Shown in pieces: positions 24,695-36,304 of a DNA stretch of 64,000 nt; the stretch's first letter is position 1; every line of letters starts with the position of its first letter. The DNA is taken from positions 3,100,001-3,164,000 of the forward strand of contig NC_056551.1 of assembly GCF_910596095.1 (NCBI RefSeq), in the 5' to 3' direction. This stretch comes from Thunnus maccoyii (taxonomy: Eukaryota; Chordata; Actinopteri; Scombriformes; Scombridae). The translations under genes and the position numbers were made by a program. The notes beneath the pieces were generated by a model that saw only the letters and a list, made by a program, of their open reading frames with translations, was not told where the DNA came from and searched no databases.

Positions 24695-24995
24695 AATTTG
24701 GTTGAACTGACTGAACTAGAGGAAGCTCTCACTATACTGTGGGACACATGTTTGTACTTACTTGTGAGGACCCTCATTGACATAATCCACTCACTGACCT
24801 TAACCTAAACTTTATTCTTTAATTCTTTACTTTATTCCCTAAAACCAAGTCTAAACTCTTTCAAGTCAGGATGACACAAAATGCCCTCACCAAACACTTT
24901 TGAAAAAGGTCCTCCGCTTTTCCCTCTCTGTATATAATGTTTCCTAAAATGTCAGAATTTTACAGAATGTCACTGCTTTCTGAAAATGTTGTCAC

Positions 24996-25590
24996 TGTCA
25001 GGCCCTCTACCTCTGCCTAGCTGGCAGCCTCTCTCCCCCTCCCTTTCTCTCTCACTCTCTCTCTCTCTCTGTGTTTGATTGCAGGAGTGGAGTCAGGTGT
25101 GTGGAGTCAGGTCACCAGCTGCCAGCCATCATCATCATCCTACTCTGCTTCAAATACCTGGTACCAACTTCCACACTCTGCCAGATCGTAGACTTGGTCA
25201 CCTTGTCAGTCATGGTCCAGCTCCTTGAATATTTTTACCTGTCGAAACTTTTTGTTAGTTCTTGTTTCTATCTGCCTGTGGCATTCCTGGCCTGATTCTG
25301 CCCCTGACTCCCTCCTGATCTACCAGAGCCTGCTCTGGATCTCCTCAGTTCCCCCGAGCCATGTGGACTCTTCCTGCCCTGCTTTGTTCTGCCCATTCTC
25401 CTGCTCAGTCCCCTGCACCTGCCTCAGCCTCAGATCCATCTGCCAGCATCTGCCTCCCCCTTGCCACTAAGACTCTGCTGCTCCTTTTTATCTCAACATG
25501 AGGTTGTAATAAAACCAATAATCTGATTCCAATTCCTCGCCTCTGTCTCTGTGTTCTGCAACCTGGGGTTCTCTGTAATAGCCCATAACA
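24996..25590 (+). mobile_element. Solo LTR of a retrotransposon
   Basis: The 595-bp element begins TGTCAGG and ends ATAACA, the usual TG...CA ends of an LTR, and is flanked by identical 5-bp direct repeats GTCAC (24991-24995 and 25591-25595). It contains an AATAAA polyadenylation signal near 25508. The flanks also fit: with one GTCAC removed, the junction resembles a nearby 'aaaatgtcctcactttccaa' at about 25690. No internal retroviral coding sequence remains, so it probably arose by LTR-LTR recombination. The parent (Gypsy- or retrovirus-like) is unknown. Orientation follows the polyadenylation signal. Confidence 0.7.
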
Positions 25591-26044
25591 GTCACTTTCA
25601 ATGGCCTTAGTTTTCTTAAATGTCCTGTCTTAGTAAAATGCCCCATACTCCTAAAAGGTCCACATGTTAAATAGTGTTGTTACTTTCCAAAAATGTCCTC
25701 ACTTTCCAACAGCCTGCTGTGCTGGACTTTCTACTTTCTACTCAGTTTTGGTCTGAATGCCCTGAAGACAGATCTTCTCTCTGGTTTGGTCTTTTCATCA
25801 TCAGATATCTTGGACATTTTTTTTTTTTTCTTCAGTTTTTCTAAACTCAGGAAAGAGAAGAGAAAAAGGTTCCTCTAAATGCACAAAATGGGTGAAGCAC
25901 TAAGGACGGTCTCTTTTTGATTTGACTATTCTCTCCTTTTTCTGCTCTTCAGAGTTTACAAGTAGGACCTTGATTAATGGAGGAAGCAACAGAGACGAGT
26001 GTGCAGTGGTAACTGAGCTGAGCAGAACTAAGAAGTAAACATAA

Positions 26045-26330
26045 ATGTCCTCTTTGAGACACAGCTCAGTAGATAATGAGGTAGAATGGGGGATGAGCTG
26101 GAGAGAACAGTATTGTCTGAGTCATGGTACTAACCTTAATGCAGGTGTAGCTGTTTCATCCTCAGAATCCCCATTTGGCAAATGTATCAGATGTGAGGTG
26201 GAGCAGGACAGGGTCCAAATAGTCCAGGCAACAACCAGAGATATATCTTTAATAGCTATAAATGTACATGCTTACAAAGTTAGTGAGGGCAGCGTGATGA
26301 CAGCCAGGTTAGAGTCCAATATTCACTCTC
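26045..26330 (+). pseudogene. LINE endonuclease N-terminal fragment
   Basis: The frame contains 'VDNEVEWGMSWREQYCLSHGTNLNAGVAV' in shortened recognisable blocks, then 'EVEQDRVQIVQA' and 'INVHAYK'. This matches the pattern of L1/Tx1-like LINE endonucleases ('LSHGTN..AGVA', 'R..iV', 'iN.YAPN') as I recall them. The catalytic region is incomplete and the following sequence is another repeat. It is a short, dead remnant, of a different LINE type from the L2 copy at 16.5 kb. Confidence 0.6.
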
Positions 26331-26490
26331 TTTTAGCTCTGTTTTTGCTCTCTACCAACTCCTGAGGGAAATATCTGGCTCTTTAGATGCTAAATGCTCC
26401 ACTATGTTCACCAGCTAGTCTACAGCTATACAACTGTCTCTTTGCCTTTTGGTGCTGAGCAGGTAGTATACAGTGGCTTTGTTGGTATGT
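26330..26490 (+). repeat. Interspersed repeat family D, partial copy 1
   Basis: The stretch from 'ctctaccaactcctgaggga' to 'gtgctgagcaggtagtatac' ends with 'gtgctgagcaggt.gt.tacagtggctttt', which also occurs at about 48381-48410. It directly follows the LINE endonuclease scrap. Family D is widespread in fish by recall; no coding sequence. Confidence 0.6.
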
Positions 26491-26637
26491 AAACAGCTGT
26501 GATTAAGACGACAGTAAACTCTCAGCATAAAGAAGGTTCTGCATGTCAAAGCCAGGTATTCTATGTCCCCATAATATCTGTAGCTGTACACCAGTCATTA
26601 TTAACATATATACACAATCCTCCACCTCAACTCTTAC

Positions 26638-26826
26638 CGGAGTCTGCAGTCCTATCTGCTCATGTGACCATCCTTGGATGTACTTTGATGGTAGAATCCT
26701 CATTAAGGCCTCCATGGATTGCCGTCCCAGCCTGTAGTCAGCCATGAGGTCCTCCTGCCCATCAAAGTACATAGTAAAGACTGGCAAGTAGGGATTGAGG
26801 TGTGCATATATTGATGCACTATCAAT
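26638..26826 (-). pseudogene. HARBI1/Harbinger-like transposase N-terminal exon
   Basis: A minus-strand exon with acceptor ttttgtag and donor CCG|GTAAGAG holds 63 open codons, including 'YFDGQEDLMADYRLGRQSM' and 'EALMRILPS...GWSHE'. This resembles the DNA-binding segment that precedes the DDE_4 nuclease core in HARBI1-like/PIF transposases ('...YRL.R...L...L...GW'). No core with the DDE residues was found in the next 2 kb on this strand. It may be a lone exon from a broken element. Confidence 0.45.
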
Positions 26827-26857
26827 CTACAAAACAAAGAAAACTGTTACTTACAAT

Positions 26858-26900
26858 TTCATTTAGCAGACGGTTTTATCCAAAGCGATGTACATCTGAG
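26858..26900 (-). repeat. SINE/LINE tail motif
   Basis: On the minus strand the sequence reads 'tcgctttggataaaaccgtctgctaaat', a tail shared by many fish SINEs. A plus-strand relative lies at 52617-52660. The body of the element is not recognisable. Confidence 0.6.
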
Positions 26901-26904
26901 AGCT

Positions 26905-27880
26905 GAGATACTTCTCACACTTCTCTTCTTCATGGAATCACAACATTTCTCTGAACCACCTGGTCCATAAAATGTGTTTTACGGACACTGCAGTCATACT
27001 CTCCTGTGTTGGGAATGTTCTTGTTCTTGCTCTTGGAACATGTGCCATGTGGCAAGCACACAAGTTATCCTGCTATTGGACATTTCACAATCGTTCTGAT
27101 CCTTGTGGAGCGTGCAAGTTTGGTCAAGTATTATCTGACACTTATACAAGCATGTTACCTGACATTCTTAATTAGCTTAATGAGTTGAAAGGACTCAGTT
27201 GGTTTACAGCTGATAGTTTATGAACACACCTAATTGGATTCAGCAGCTTATTTGCTGAATCACAGTGATTGAATTGAATGAATTTGCTCATCACAGTGAC
27301 GGAGTAAATGACATATCAAGCCTAAAGACCTTTTTTTCATTGCCATTACTGAGCAGATATCAGTGTGGCACAATATGACAAATGACTCAATGAAAACATA
27401 AATTATAAAGTGATTGTGTCTGAACAGATTCATGAAGGGAGTGGAGGTGTGGTGGCTACTGTTTGTGTCAGTGTGAATATGACGGTAACAAAAGATGTTG
27501 GCTATGCCGCTGTCATCAGAAATGGACGCCGCTTCACATCACACCTAAGAGGAAAGGATGTCTCATTTCTCTAAAAACGTATTTCCTCTTTTCCTCTCTC
27601 CTTGCATCTTTTCCTTGTGTCTCTCCTTGCATCTTCAGTGAAAGAGACTAAGCCGTAAGCAAAAGTGAGAGAAACATGGATTCCATTAAGAATTAAGATG
27701 TACCAATAATATTTACTGGCCTCAACTCAGAGGACCATGTGGGAGATTGTGGGACTGATTGCACTGGTTTCCAGGTGAGGATAAACACTACTGGTTGTGT
27801 TGTCAGACATAAGGAGCACAGGAAATGGATAGATCAGATTGACAGTTTTATTGAAAGGTTTGAATATTGATGATGATGAT
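26905..27880. other. Non-coding sequence, nothing recognised
   Basis: No gene-like frames, element ends or RNA genes seen between the SINE tail and the hAT-type MITE. Confidence 0.5.
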
Positions 27881-27890
27881 GACCATTGAT

Positions 27891-28171
27891 CAGTGGTTCT
27901 CAAACTTTTTCACATCAAGGACCCCTAAACTGACCATGGACCCCTATGTCATTTAGTCAAAGGGTCCCCCATCTGATAAGATTTTTGCTTTTCAATGTTT
28001 TATTACAGAAAGTGTATGAAACCCATGACCACAATAGTAATACATTCTGTCATTGTGTTACTTATAGATGGAATTATAGTGAAAATAAATCATTCCCAAT
28101 TTTTCTGGGGCTCCCCTGGAACCCCTTCAGGAACCCATGGGGGTCCCTGGACCTCACTTTGAGAGTCACCG
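27891..28171. mobile_element. hAT-type MITE with 8-bp target duplication
   Basis: The left end CAGTGGTTCTCAAA and the reverse complement of the right end, CGGTGACTCTCAAA, form a 14-bp imperfect terminal inverted repeat. The flanks CCATTGAT (27883-27890) and CCATAGAT (28172-28179) match at 7 of 8 positions, as expected for hAT insertion. The interior has hAT-MITE-like 'ggacccctaaactgacc' and 'gggtccctgga' blocks. It is 281 bp, non-coding and non-autonomous. Confidence 0.8.
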
Positions 28172-28179
28172 CCATAGAT

Positions 28180-28873
28180 GACAGGTTGTATCTGAATAAA
28201 AAGGGAGCATAAAGCCATGTGGGTTATTAACAAAGCATTCAAATGAATATGTATGGCTGTGATTGACTGGTACTGTATATATCACTGGATATAATAGTCA
28301 TATAAGCAACGGCTATATGTAAAGCTGTGTGCTTCTGCTGCTGGTCAGGCAAAAGGGCCAACACCGGATCTTCATTTCCTTTTTATCAGATGTCCTCAAT
28401 CATCTGATTACTCACCCATCCTCCCTCCTTCACCTGCAAGTTGAGATGAACCCTTTCTTATTCTCACAACACTGGAGGAATTTGTGTCTATTTGAGGATG
28501 AGATGTCTTGTACCGTGTAGCTCAGAAGTCACTCGATCTGAGCTTCTGATGAAAAAAGGAGTGGTTTATACTGTGAAAGAGAAGGAGTGTTCACGGGTGT
28601 ACACACTGTATGTACAGGAGTTATGTGTATTTTTGGTGGTTTGCTTGTCTCCTCTCTTCTTCCTGTGTGTGTTACAATGCAAATTAATCCACAAAAATGC
28701 AAAAGTACTGTACATGTGCAAATGTTACAAAACTACATAATTAGTAGTAAGTAAACAGATTTATGTCCCCACAACATGAGGAATACCTGGTCCAACCACA
28801 CACACAAATCACCACAGGCTTCTGATCAAGTCAACCTTTACAGTTTGTTCCCAAGGACAAACAATTCGTCAGG

Positions 28874-28913
<40 letters not shown>

Positions 28914-29685
28914 CCAATACATTTGGCTCAGATCTGCTTATTTGTGTGGTTGTTCAGTCATTTACATATTTATTTGCATGTCATTATTTATGTTTTAATT
29001 TGAGTAATAATTGTTTATTTATTACTTTGATCATTTTTTAGTTTTATACATCACCTTTTTATTCCTTTATCTGCATTCTGTTTCCCTCTCCTACATTTGT
29101 TTTCTGAGGAAGGGGAGTACAAGACAAGGAAAGGAAGAAAAGAGAAAGACAAGAGAAAGGAAGAAGGTAATTAAGAGATGAAATGGAATAATTAATATCC
29201 AAAGAAAGATATAAATTCAGTTTTCTATGATTTTAATTATAGTCTTTGTTGTTTCGATATACATAGGGGATTGTTCTTTGAGTTCACTCATTCTTCTTTC
29301 CTTTCCTCATCCATCCTTGTTTCCTCCCATCTTCTCTGTCACCTTCCCTCCTTCATCTGTCTTCTCTCCCTCCCCCCTTACTCTCCTCCCCTTAATCTAT
29401 CTTTTTGACCACTCATCCGTTCTCTCCCTCTATCCCTCCCCCACTGTCTGTGCAGAGACCAGTCTCCACAAAGTGTCTCAATGCTGTTTACAGAATACAA
29501 TGAAAACAAGAGAAGTGCTACCACACACTGAAAATAATGGTAATTACAACCATCAAAGTGCAGACAGAAGATTACAGCACACACAGGTGTTGATTGGTAG
29601 GTTATACATTGTATGACAGAGAGAACAGGTGAATTTTATAGTTAAAGTATATTGAAAAATATATTAAAATTTCAAAATGTCAAAC
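28180..29685. other. Non-coding sequence with a (TG)n tract
   Basis: A (TG)n tract of about 19 units lies at 28875-28912. A C/T-rich stretch at 29280-29450 opposite purine-rich DNA makes Ser/Pro/Leu-rich frames that I do not believe are coding. No gene recognised. Confidence 0.55.
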
Positions 29686-29689
29686 AACA

Positions 29690-30055
29690 AACCATTCTCA
29701 AATGCCTACAACCACCCAATAACGGAACGGACTTGGCAGAAATGGAATATAATATTCATAAGTATGTTTTAATTATTGTATAATCACCTGAAAATAAGAA
29801 TCGCTGTGTTTGTTACCTTTAGAATGAGTCTTTATATCAACATAGGGAGCAGGTCCTCTTCCATGGAGCCTGCCATGTTGCACCGCCATGTTTCTACAGT
29901 AGCCTAGAACAGACAAACCAAACATTGGCTCTAGAGAGGGCCACCATAGGTTCTCCTACATGCTTGGAAGGGGGGGGGGGGGGGGGGGTATTCAGTTTGT
30001 TGCAATCTACAACCTCACTGCTAGATGCCACTAAATCCTACACACCATACCTTTT
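29690..30055 (+). repeat. Interspersed MITE-like repeat family E, copy 1
   Basis: Landmarks 'tgataatcacctgaaaataagaatcg'-like text, 'catggagcctgccatgttgca', 'gtttctacagtagcc', 'gaacagacaaaccaaac' and 'ctaaatcctacacac' recur in order in the reverse complement of 46405-46812. It carries an uninterrupted run of 19 G at 29970-29988. The other copy has a G/A-mixed stretch there. Non-coding. Confidence 0.75.
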
Positions 30056-30064
30056 AAATCAATA

Positions 30065-33000
30065 ATATATTAACTTATCAATAATTACAAAAGGAAAAGT
30101 GAAAAGGTAAGTACACATTAGTTTGTCCAGTTTTAAATTAAGACTTGTGCTGTTACCTCCTCCAGCCAGTGTTACTGAGACGGTGGTTTTTCTATCTGAA
30201 AAGAGTCAACTGATGAGGAAGCAGTGAAGAGAAGGCCACAGCTTCATCTTTGTTAGCTGTGATCTTATAAATCCTCTGGAACCACCTCGAATATATCCGT
30301 CAAAGGGAAGGGATCAATAACTGTGCCGACATACATTTGAGAGAGTGTTGAAAACCCCCATCAAGATATCCTCCAACCTCTGACATGTCCACATCATAGT
30401 GGCTGTGAGTGTCTGGATCATGTCTGCATCTTAGGTGTCTTTCACGCATGTAGTGGTTCATTTTGCCTGGAACAACATGATACATTGTTGCCTTTTAGTT
30501 CTGGTTCATTTCTTGTTCACACTGATTTATTATACAACTGTAAACATGAAATCATGTCGACTGACGGGTAACTCCCTGCACTTCTGGTGACATTGTTGCC
30601 AAATCATAAAATATATTTACATGCTTGAGAGTTTGATTGAATCAAACCAACTAGGTTAGGCGTGAAAGGGCATTTTCACACCTATTTAGTCCAGTTGAAT
30701 TGGACTCTGGTTTGTTTTTCCCCTTTTTTATGATTTGTTTGGGCAGATCTGAACACAGCAATTATACTCAGGTGCTGACCAGAACAACCACACCAAGACC
30801 CTTTAGAAGAAGTAGTCTTGGTCTGGTCACAAGCAAATTCTGGAGTGGTTTGTTGGTGGTGGGAATGTGAGCCAACATCAATCTGGCCCAAGCTAAATGG
30901 CTCCCTAAGCCAGGTATGCTTTGTGTAAAGGGTTAAAAATGTTGTGTATACCAGATATAAATATGCAGAGTGTAAAGGGTTAAAGATGTATATACAGGAA
31001 TTAAAAATGGCATAAAAAGATAGAAAGTCACTGGGACTATGGTACAGTCCATTGCAAAAATAATAAGTTAAATGTGAATATGAAATGAAATAGAGATGTT
31101 TAGCTAAACACTGTGATGCTAGGCTAGCGGACCTGTTGCTAATGAGTAAGGTAGAATACACAGTACAATAGAAATGCTAATGAGACATGTAAAAGGGTTT
31201 TGTTTTGGCTTGTTAATCAGTGTGAAGATACATAAAGTGCTAGTGCATGTATCCACAGTCTGTTAAACTGTTTCCCTGTATATGTGTGGTTGTTACTGAC
31301 TTTAAAGGAGGTGTAAATACAGTAATTTGTGAATGTTTGACAATGGAGTAGGAGTAATATAAGGTGTAAATTTAATAGTTACTCACTGTGAGGTTGTATA
31401 TTATTGTTTTATGTGCAATGTGATGAAAGTGTTGAACTTGGGAAGATGTTAGTTGCAGTGACCAAATGCTACTGGTTAATATGTAATTTAAGTGCAACTG
31501 AAGAACAGGGACACTTATGGACATTCATTTTGGTTATTTCACAGTGCTTCAGTTTTCAATGCCATGGTTACTAATGTATTTTTTGAAGATATTGTGGATA
31601 TCTCTTGTATTTGAGGATACAGTAACTTGCCCGATGCTACAATGAGCATTTAGTTGATCACCTCAGGGAGTCAAGTGTTAAGTATTCTTATGTTGAAGAA
31701 GCAGAATAAATCCTTCAGTGGAGCTGAACACAAGCTAAAGTTTTCTGCCTCTTTGTTTTTACATAAAGCTGCAGGGTGTATGAACACACCCACCCACCAG
31801 GCCAGGGGGGCAACATTTGCATGCTGGGATGCATATGAGCTAAATCCACAGTTGCTAGCAGCTATCTGGAGAATTAAACAAGGTCTGGACTGGTGGACCT
31901 GGACTAACAATGAAGCAGGGGTGGAGCTAGACTCTCAGCCAAAGGGGTTAAACGTTCTTAATGGGCCCTTCTGATGAAGTTCAAGTAGCAAGTAGTAAAG
32001 CAAAGTAGTAAAGTACATTTTAAAATTCACAACTGCAAAATAGCTGATATATTCTATCCTATCCATAAACACAAATTGATTGAGCCGAGCAAGCCTGTCT
32101 AATAAAACATACAGTTAAGCCCCTTTGACAGACAAGCTTGTTCTGAAGAACAAAAAAGAAAACCAGTTGCCAGTCGCGCTCAAATGTTTCAGCACTGAAG
32201 ACACCACACGGCGCTCTACATGCATCGATTGACAAACTGTTCAGCACCACCACCAATAGACAGCACCAGGCCAGGTGCACTGTCTCAGTACCATGTCTTT
32301 TTTACACAGGAAGAAGATAAACATAAAATAAACACAGCGGTCTACAACACCACAGGCAGTGACACAGACAGGTGCTGAGATGTGGTAAGCATGGAGTTAA
32401 ACAACAGATTAATTTAACATTGTGACTGATTTCTTCATAACCAAAACTGAAGTGAATTTGTGTATTCCACCATCCTCCATAGAACATCTATCCGAACAAG
32501 TTAATGGACATTGTACATATCACAGTCCCTTTTTAAAACTTCATCCTCCTCTCATTCATGGTGGCAAACCTGCCAACCACTTTGTGGTGAATGAAACTTG
32601 CAAGACAGTGTTTCAGCTATCTGCTATTTGCATTCATGCATGGATGAGGCCAACCTCACTTTGCTGTGTGTTGAGCAGGACATAACCATTGACGACAAAC
32701 ATAAAAACACAGGAATATCTCATATTTTGGCTGACGTTTTCAGGGAAGTTAGTCATAAACTTTGAATCGCAGCTTCTGCAGTCTTCACTTCCTGTGGAGT
32801 CATTGAGCGCAAATACAGACAGCGCTACTCTGCCATTGCAACCCACATTGTGGTCGGAGGGGTTGTTACATCGGTAGTAATAAGAACTACCATAGACAAT
32901 TAATAGAAAAAGAGAGAGACTTAAGTTCTAATATTCCTACTGCGCTGGGTTGCATGCTACGTCCCCAGCGGGGTCCCTGCTGAGCATGGGCCCTGGGGCG

Positions 33001-34325
33001 GATGCCCCCTCTGCCCCTGCTGTCGCTCTGCTTATGCAATGAAGTCTTCTTAATATTTGCATAGATGGGACCTTCTTTAGGACCTTCTTCTTGAGCTTAC
33101 ATTCTTGCTCCTGCCCCAGACACATCTGACCAATGAGGAGAGTTAACATTCTCACGTGGCTTTTTTGGCTGCATTTGTGTAGCCCCCAGCCAATAACAGC
33201 ACGCTGGGTGTGAGGTCAAGACTAGCCGTCTCTCTCCTCTGCTCCTCTCTGCACTCTGTGTCATGGATGTAGGTCTGTGTGTCTGCTTGAACGAGGGCAG
33301 GGCTGAGCTTCACATACACAGAGCAGAGCAGAGCAGACAGTATGAAGCATTCACGCAAAATCCAGCCATACGGCACCTTCCCACAGGGTTATGCGGAGTC
33401 TATGGTCCTTCTGCAGAGAGAAACTAATGCAACACAATCCAGCAGCTAAATAGCTGATTATTTGTTTAATACCTCCCTCATCACAGTGAATCAATGCATT
33501 TCTTTTCTCAACTGCAGCCTTCACTTATTTTGCTCAGCTCTCTATAATCATGGTACAAGTGGCCTTGAAATGAGTTCTGTAGGTCCATTTTCGTTGAATG
33601 TTTTCATCAGGACTCTCGGAGCATCTCATCATCTTAAGAGGATGATTTAGAGAAAAACACACATATGTGAAGAGAGACGAGCAGTTTCATTTATCTGCTC
33701 TTCAGTAAAACAGGAGTGATGTAATTAATGATGAAGATGGAGAAGAGATTGAGTATTTTGTAACACGTGTGCCTGTGTTTTCTTTGTTCTGGCTGCCTGC
33801 AAGTCCTGGAAAAGTCTTAGAATATCTGGAGTTGTATATACTTAAATTCAACATTTTTTATCAACCCCCATCTTCTCTCATCTGGACTTGGATCAGAATC
33901 TGGCAGATGGACAGTCAGAGGAAACTGTTTAAAATAGATTTAAGAAGGAAATCTGAGACTATAAAAGTGAGGGGGTTAAAAGTAGGATTTTGAAAAGTGA
34001 GGGGGACATTTCCCCATTCCTAGTTTTTGTTTTGGTAATAGTGAGTTTGTAGGTGACTAATTAGGCCTATTTTGGCGTGAAAGCTTCTCCCAGAATCATG
34101 ACAGATAGAAACATTGTCACTGTTGATAATATGAAATGTACCTCCAAGTCTTAGTGTGAATTCCCTCTAGGATGGATTTTAAGCTGTTATCTTTCTAAAG
34201 TCTGAGTTTGTTCTGAACTTTTTCATGTAAGACTTTTGGATTTCATGGTTTTAAATTCAAAGCTTCCAACAGAGGTGTCTGCCTCTCACTGACTGTTGGC
34301 TGCTTCTGTGATTGGGGGGGGGTTG
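30065..34325. other. Non-coding sequence, no gene recognised
   Basis: No known protein or RNA gene found. A 159-codon minus-strand frame at 30682-31161 is Ser/Tyr/Leu-rich, has no recognisable motif and is probably chance. A GC-richer patch with several CpG near 32940-33010 encodes nothing recognisable. No terminal inverted repeats were identified. Confidence 0.5.
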
Positions 34326-34328
34326 ATG

Positions 34329-34330
<2 letters not shown>

Positions 34331-34359
<29 letters not shown>
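34331..34359. repeat. (TG)n microsatellite
   Basis: About 14 GT units, preceded by a run of nine G. Confidence 0.95.
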
Positions 34360-34362
<3 letters not shown>

Positions 34363-34571
34363 ACTGCAGATTGATCACTCCTGTCATAGCAGGATTGCTG
34401 CAGAGTGCTGAACACAGGCTGCTAATTGATAGAGCTCCTCTGGGCCTCGTTCACTCCGACAGCAGTGAGAGGAGACAGAAAAACTCTCCAGGTTCAAAAG
34501 AACGAAAGCAACAAAGAGAGCCCAGTAAAAACTAATCTGCATGGACAGATAATATGTCATCACCATGGGTA

Positions 34572-34585
34572 CCATCATCATCATT

Positions 34586-34625
<40 letters not shown>
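34572..34625. repeat. (ATC)n trinucleotide microsatellite
   Basis: About 17 ATC units with one interruption. All frames stay open through it, giving poly-Ile, poly-Ser and poly-His (or Met/Asp on the other strand), which explains the misleading long frames there. Confidence 0.95.
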
Positions 34626-34628
<3 letters not shown>

Positions 34629-34639
34629 TCACTTCAGGT

Positions 34640-35660
34640 AAATGTTGTTGCTGCAGAAAGAGGAGTTTCACTGTCAGTAGAAATGTCAGTTTTGTTGGTA
34701 GAAACATCATTTCATGGCTGCATATGGCCCTCGCTGTGTGTGGAAAAATCTTCAATGTACAAACTTCACTGCTGTAAGAGGAAATGTCATGACTATGATT
34801 AACATAACTACTGTTGACTGTTGGCAATATATATATAATCAATGTTATTATTAGTACATGTACTGTCCCTGGATAGAAGCATCAGTGGGAGTAGAAACAG
34901 CATCACTGTGGGTAAAACTGTAAAGACCAAAAGAATTATCACTAGTTCATGGAGACATTCATTGCGTGGTTGAAAACCTTAAACATTTCACCACATTGCC
35001 ATTGGTAAACAAAATGTTTAGTGGTAGAAACAGTTTCCATTAGTAGAAACATTGTGTCGGTTGATGGAAACACTGTTGCTGTTGATAGAAACACTGTCCC
35101 TGTTCATAGAACATAGTCCCTATTGACTGAAACGTTATTGCTTGTAGAAACATTGTGGCTGTTGGTAGACGCTGTTGTTGGAAGCATTGTTGTTGATCGT
35201 AAAAAGGCCAGTGCTATAGTGAAAATGTAATCATTGTGAGTGAAAATGTAATTTGCGTTTATAGAAACATCACTGCCATTTGACAAAAAAAAAAATCCAC
35301 TTGACAAATTCCACCTTCTAGATCTCTTCCAGAGCTTTCACTCACATGTTGTGGCCCTCAACAGTAAATGAGTATAAGCAATGTTGCTGTTGATAGAAAC
35401 ATTGTTGCCATTGGTATCAGCATTGCTGCTGTTTGTAATTTTGCTGATGCACATTATTTCTCTTTGCTGGAAACATTCATGTTTGGGGTAGAACTGGAGG
35501 AACTGTGGTTTCCTGGACTAGAAACAGGATCAGGAGAAACACAATCACAATTGGTAAAGTTGGCAGATATACAATTGCTAAATGGATACACCAACAGCTT
35601 GACTAAAAACATTGTCTCTGTTGATTCTACATTGACCTCATTGAGATCTTATATAAAAAA
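34640..35660. repeat. Degenerate minisatellite, GTAGAAACATTGTTGCTGTT-like unit
   Basis: Words such as 'gtagaaacattg', 'gttgatagaaacact', 'ctgttgatag' and 'attgttgcc' recur every 20-35 bp across about 1 kb, with drift. Spacing is irregular, so it is an old tandem array rather than a fresh one. No gene in it. Confidence 0.65.
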
Positions 35661-35989
35661 TATTTTCAAAATTCTTATGTAGGTAACTTTTACAACAACC
35701 AGAAAATTTTTTGTCTGATGCTCTAGAAATGTTATTTCAAGACCTTGATGACGGTCTCCTTATTTGCTGTTAATATGTCCTCCATCTGAAAGAATGGATG
35801 TACGACACATTTAGATCCATGTTGGTAAATACTGAAAATGACTTATGCTGAACTGTAGAGCTTTAACTCTCCTCAACATCTTTTTCCCTTCCTCCCACCT
35901 CATTCTCACCCTGTTTTCCCCCACCTCTCTACCATTTTCTGAGTCAATACTTCACATCTCTTTCAGTCTGTTCAATATTTCATGAGCGG

Positions 35990-36220
35990 ATGATTTGACA
36001 AATGCTGATGAAGCACAGCACCCGATTTCCTCGTCCGCACCTCCCCTTCAGCATCCTCAACCCCCTCGATTCATGACTGGGGACCAATGAGGTCGTCTGA
36101 CCTGTCACTCCATGGCGACTGTCATTAACGAGGGCTATGTCAGCTGAGCTGTGATACAAGATGGCCACTCAGCTGTAAACCAGACATCAACCTTCAGGCT
36201 CACTTTTCTGTTCCTGCTCT
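35990..36220. other. Candidate conserved non-coding element
   Basis: This 230-bp segment is compositionally unlike its surroundings: higher complexity, GC-richer, no repeats, with words such as 'gaggtcgtctgacctgtcac' and 'atggcgactgtcattaacga'. It sits between a minisatellite and another tandem array. Conservation is only suspected from texture. Confidence 0.25.
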
Positions 36221-36304
36221 GATCTTATTAATCTGGACACATAAAAACAATTAGCCAGCGGGACTGAAATGACAGGAAATAAATAATCATCACTTACATG
36301 CTCA

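Noticed and set aside
29227..29616. 129-codon plus-strand frame, hydrophobic start
   Set aside because: Arises from a C/T-rich tract (Ser/Pro/Leu repeats); not a credible secreted protein.
30682..31161. 159-codon minus-strand frame
   Set aside because: Low-complexity Ser/Tyr/Leu composition and no family resemblance; not supported as a gene.
34384..34842. 152-codon minus-strand frame
   Set aside because: Its length comes from the (ATC)n tract giving poly-Met/Asp-like runs; the flanks show no protein motif.
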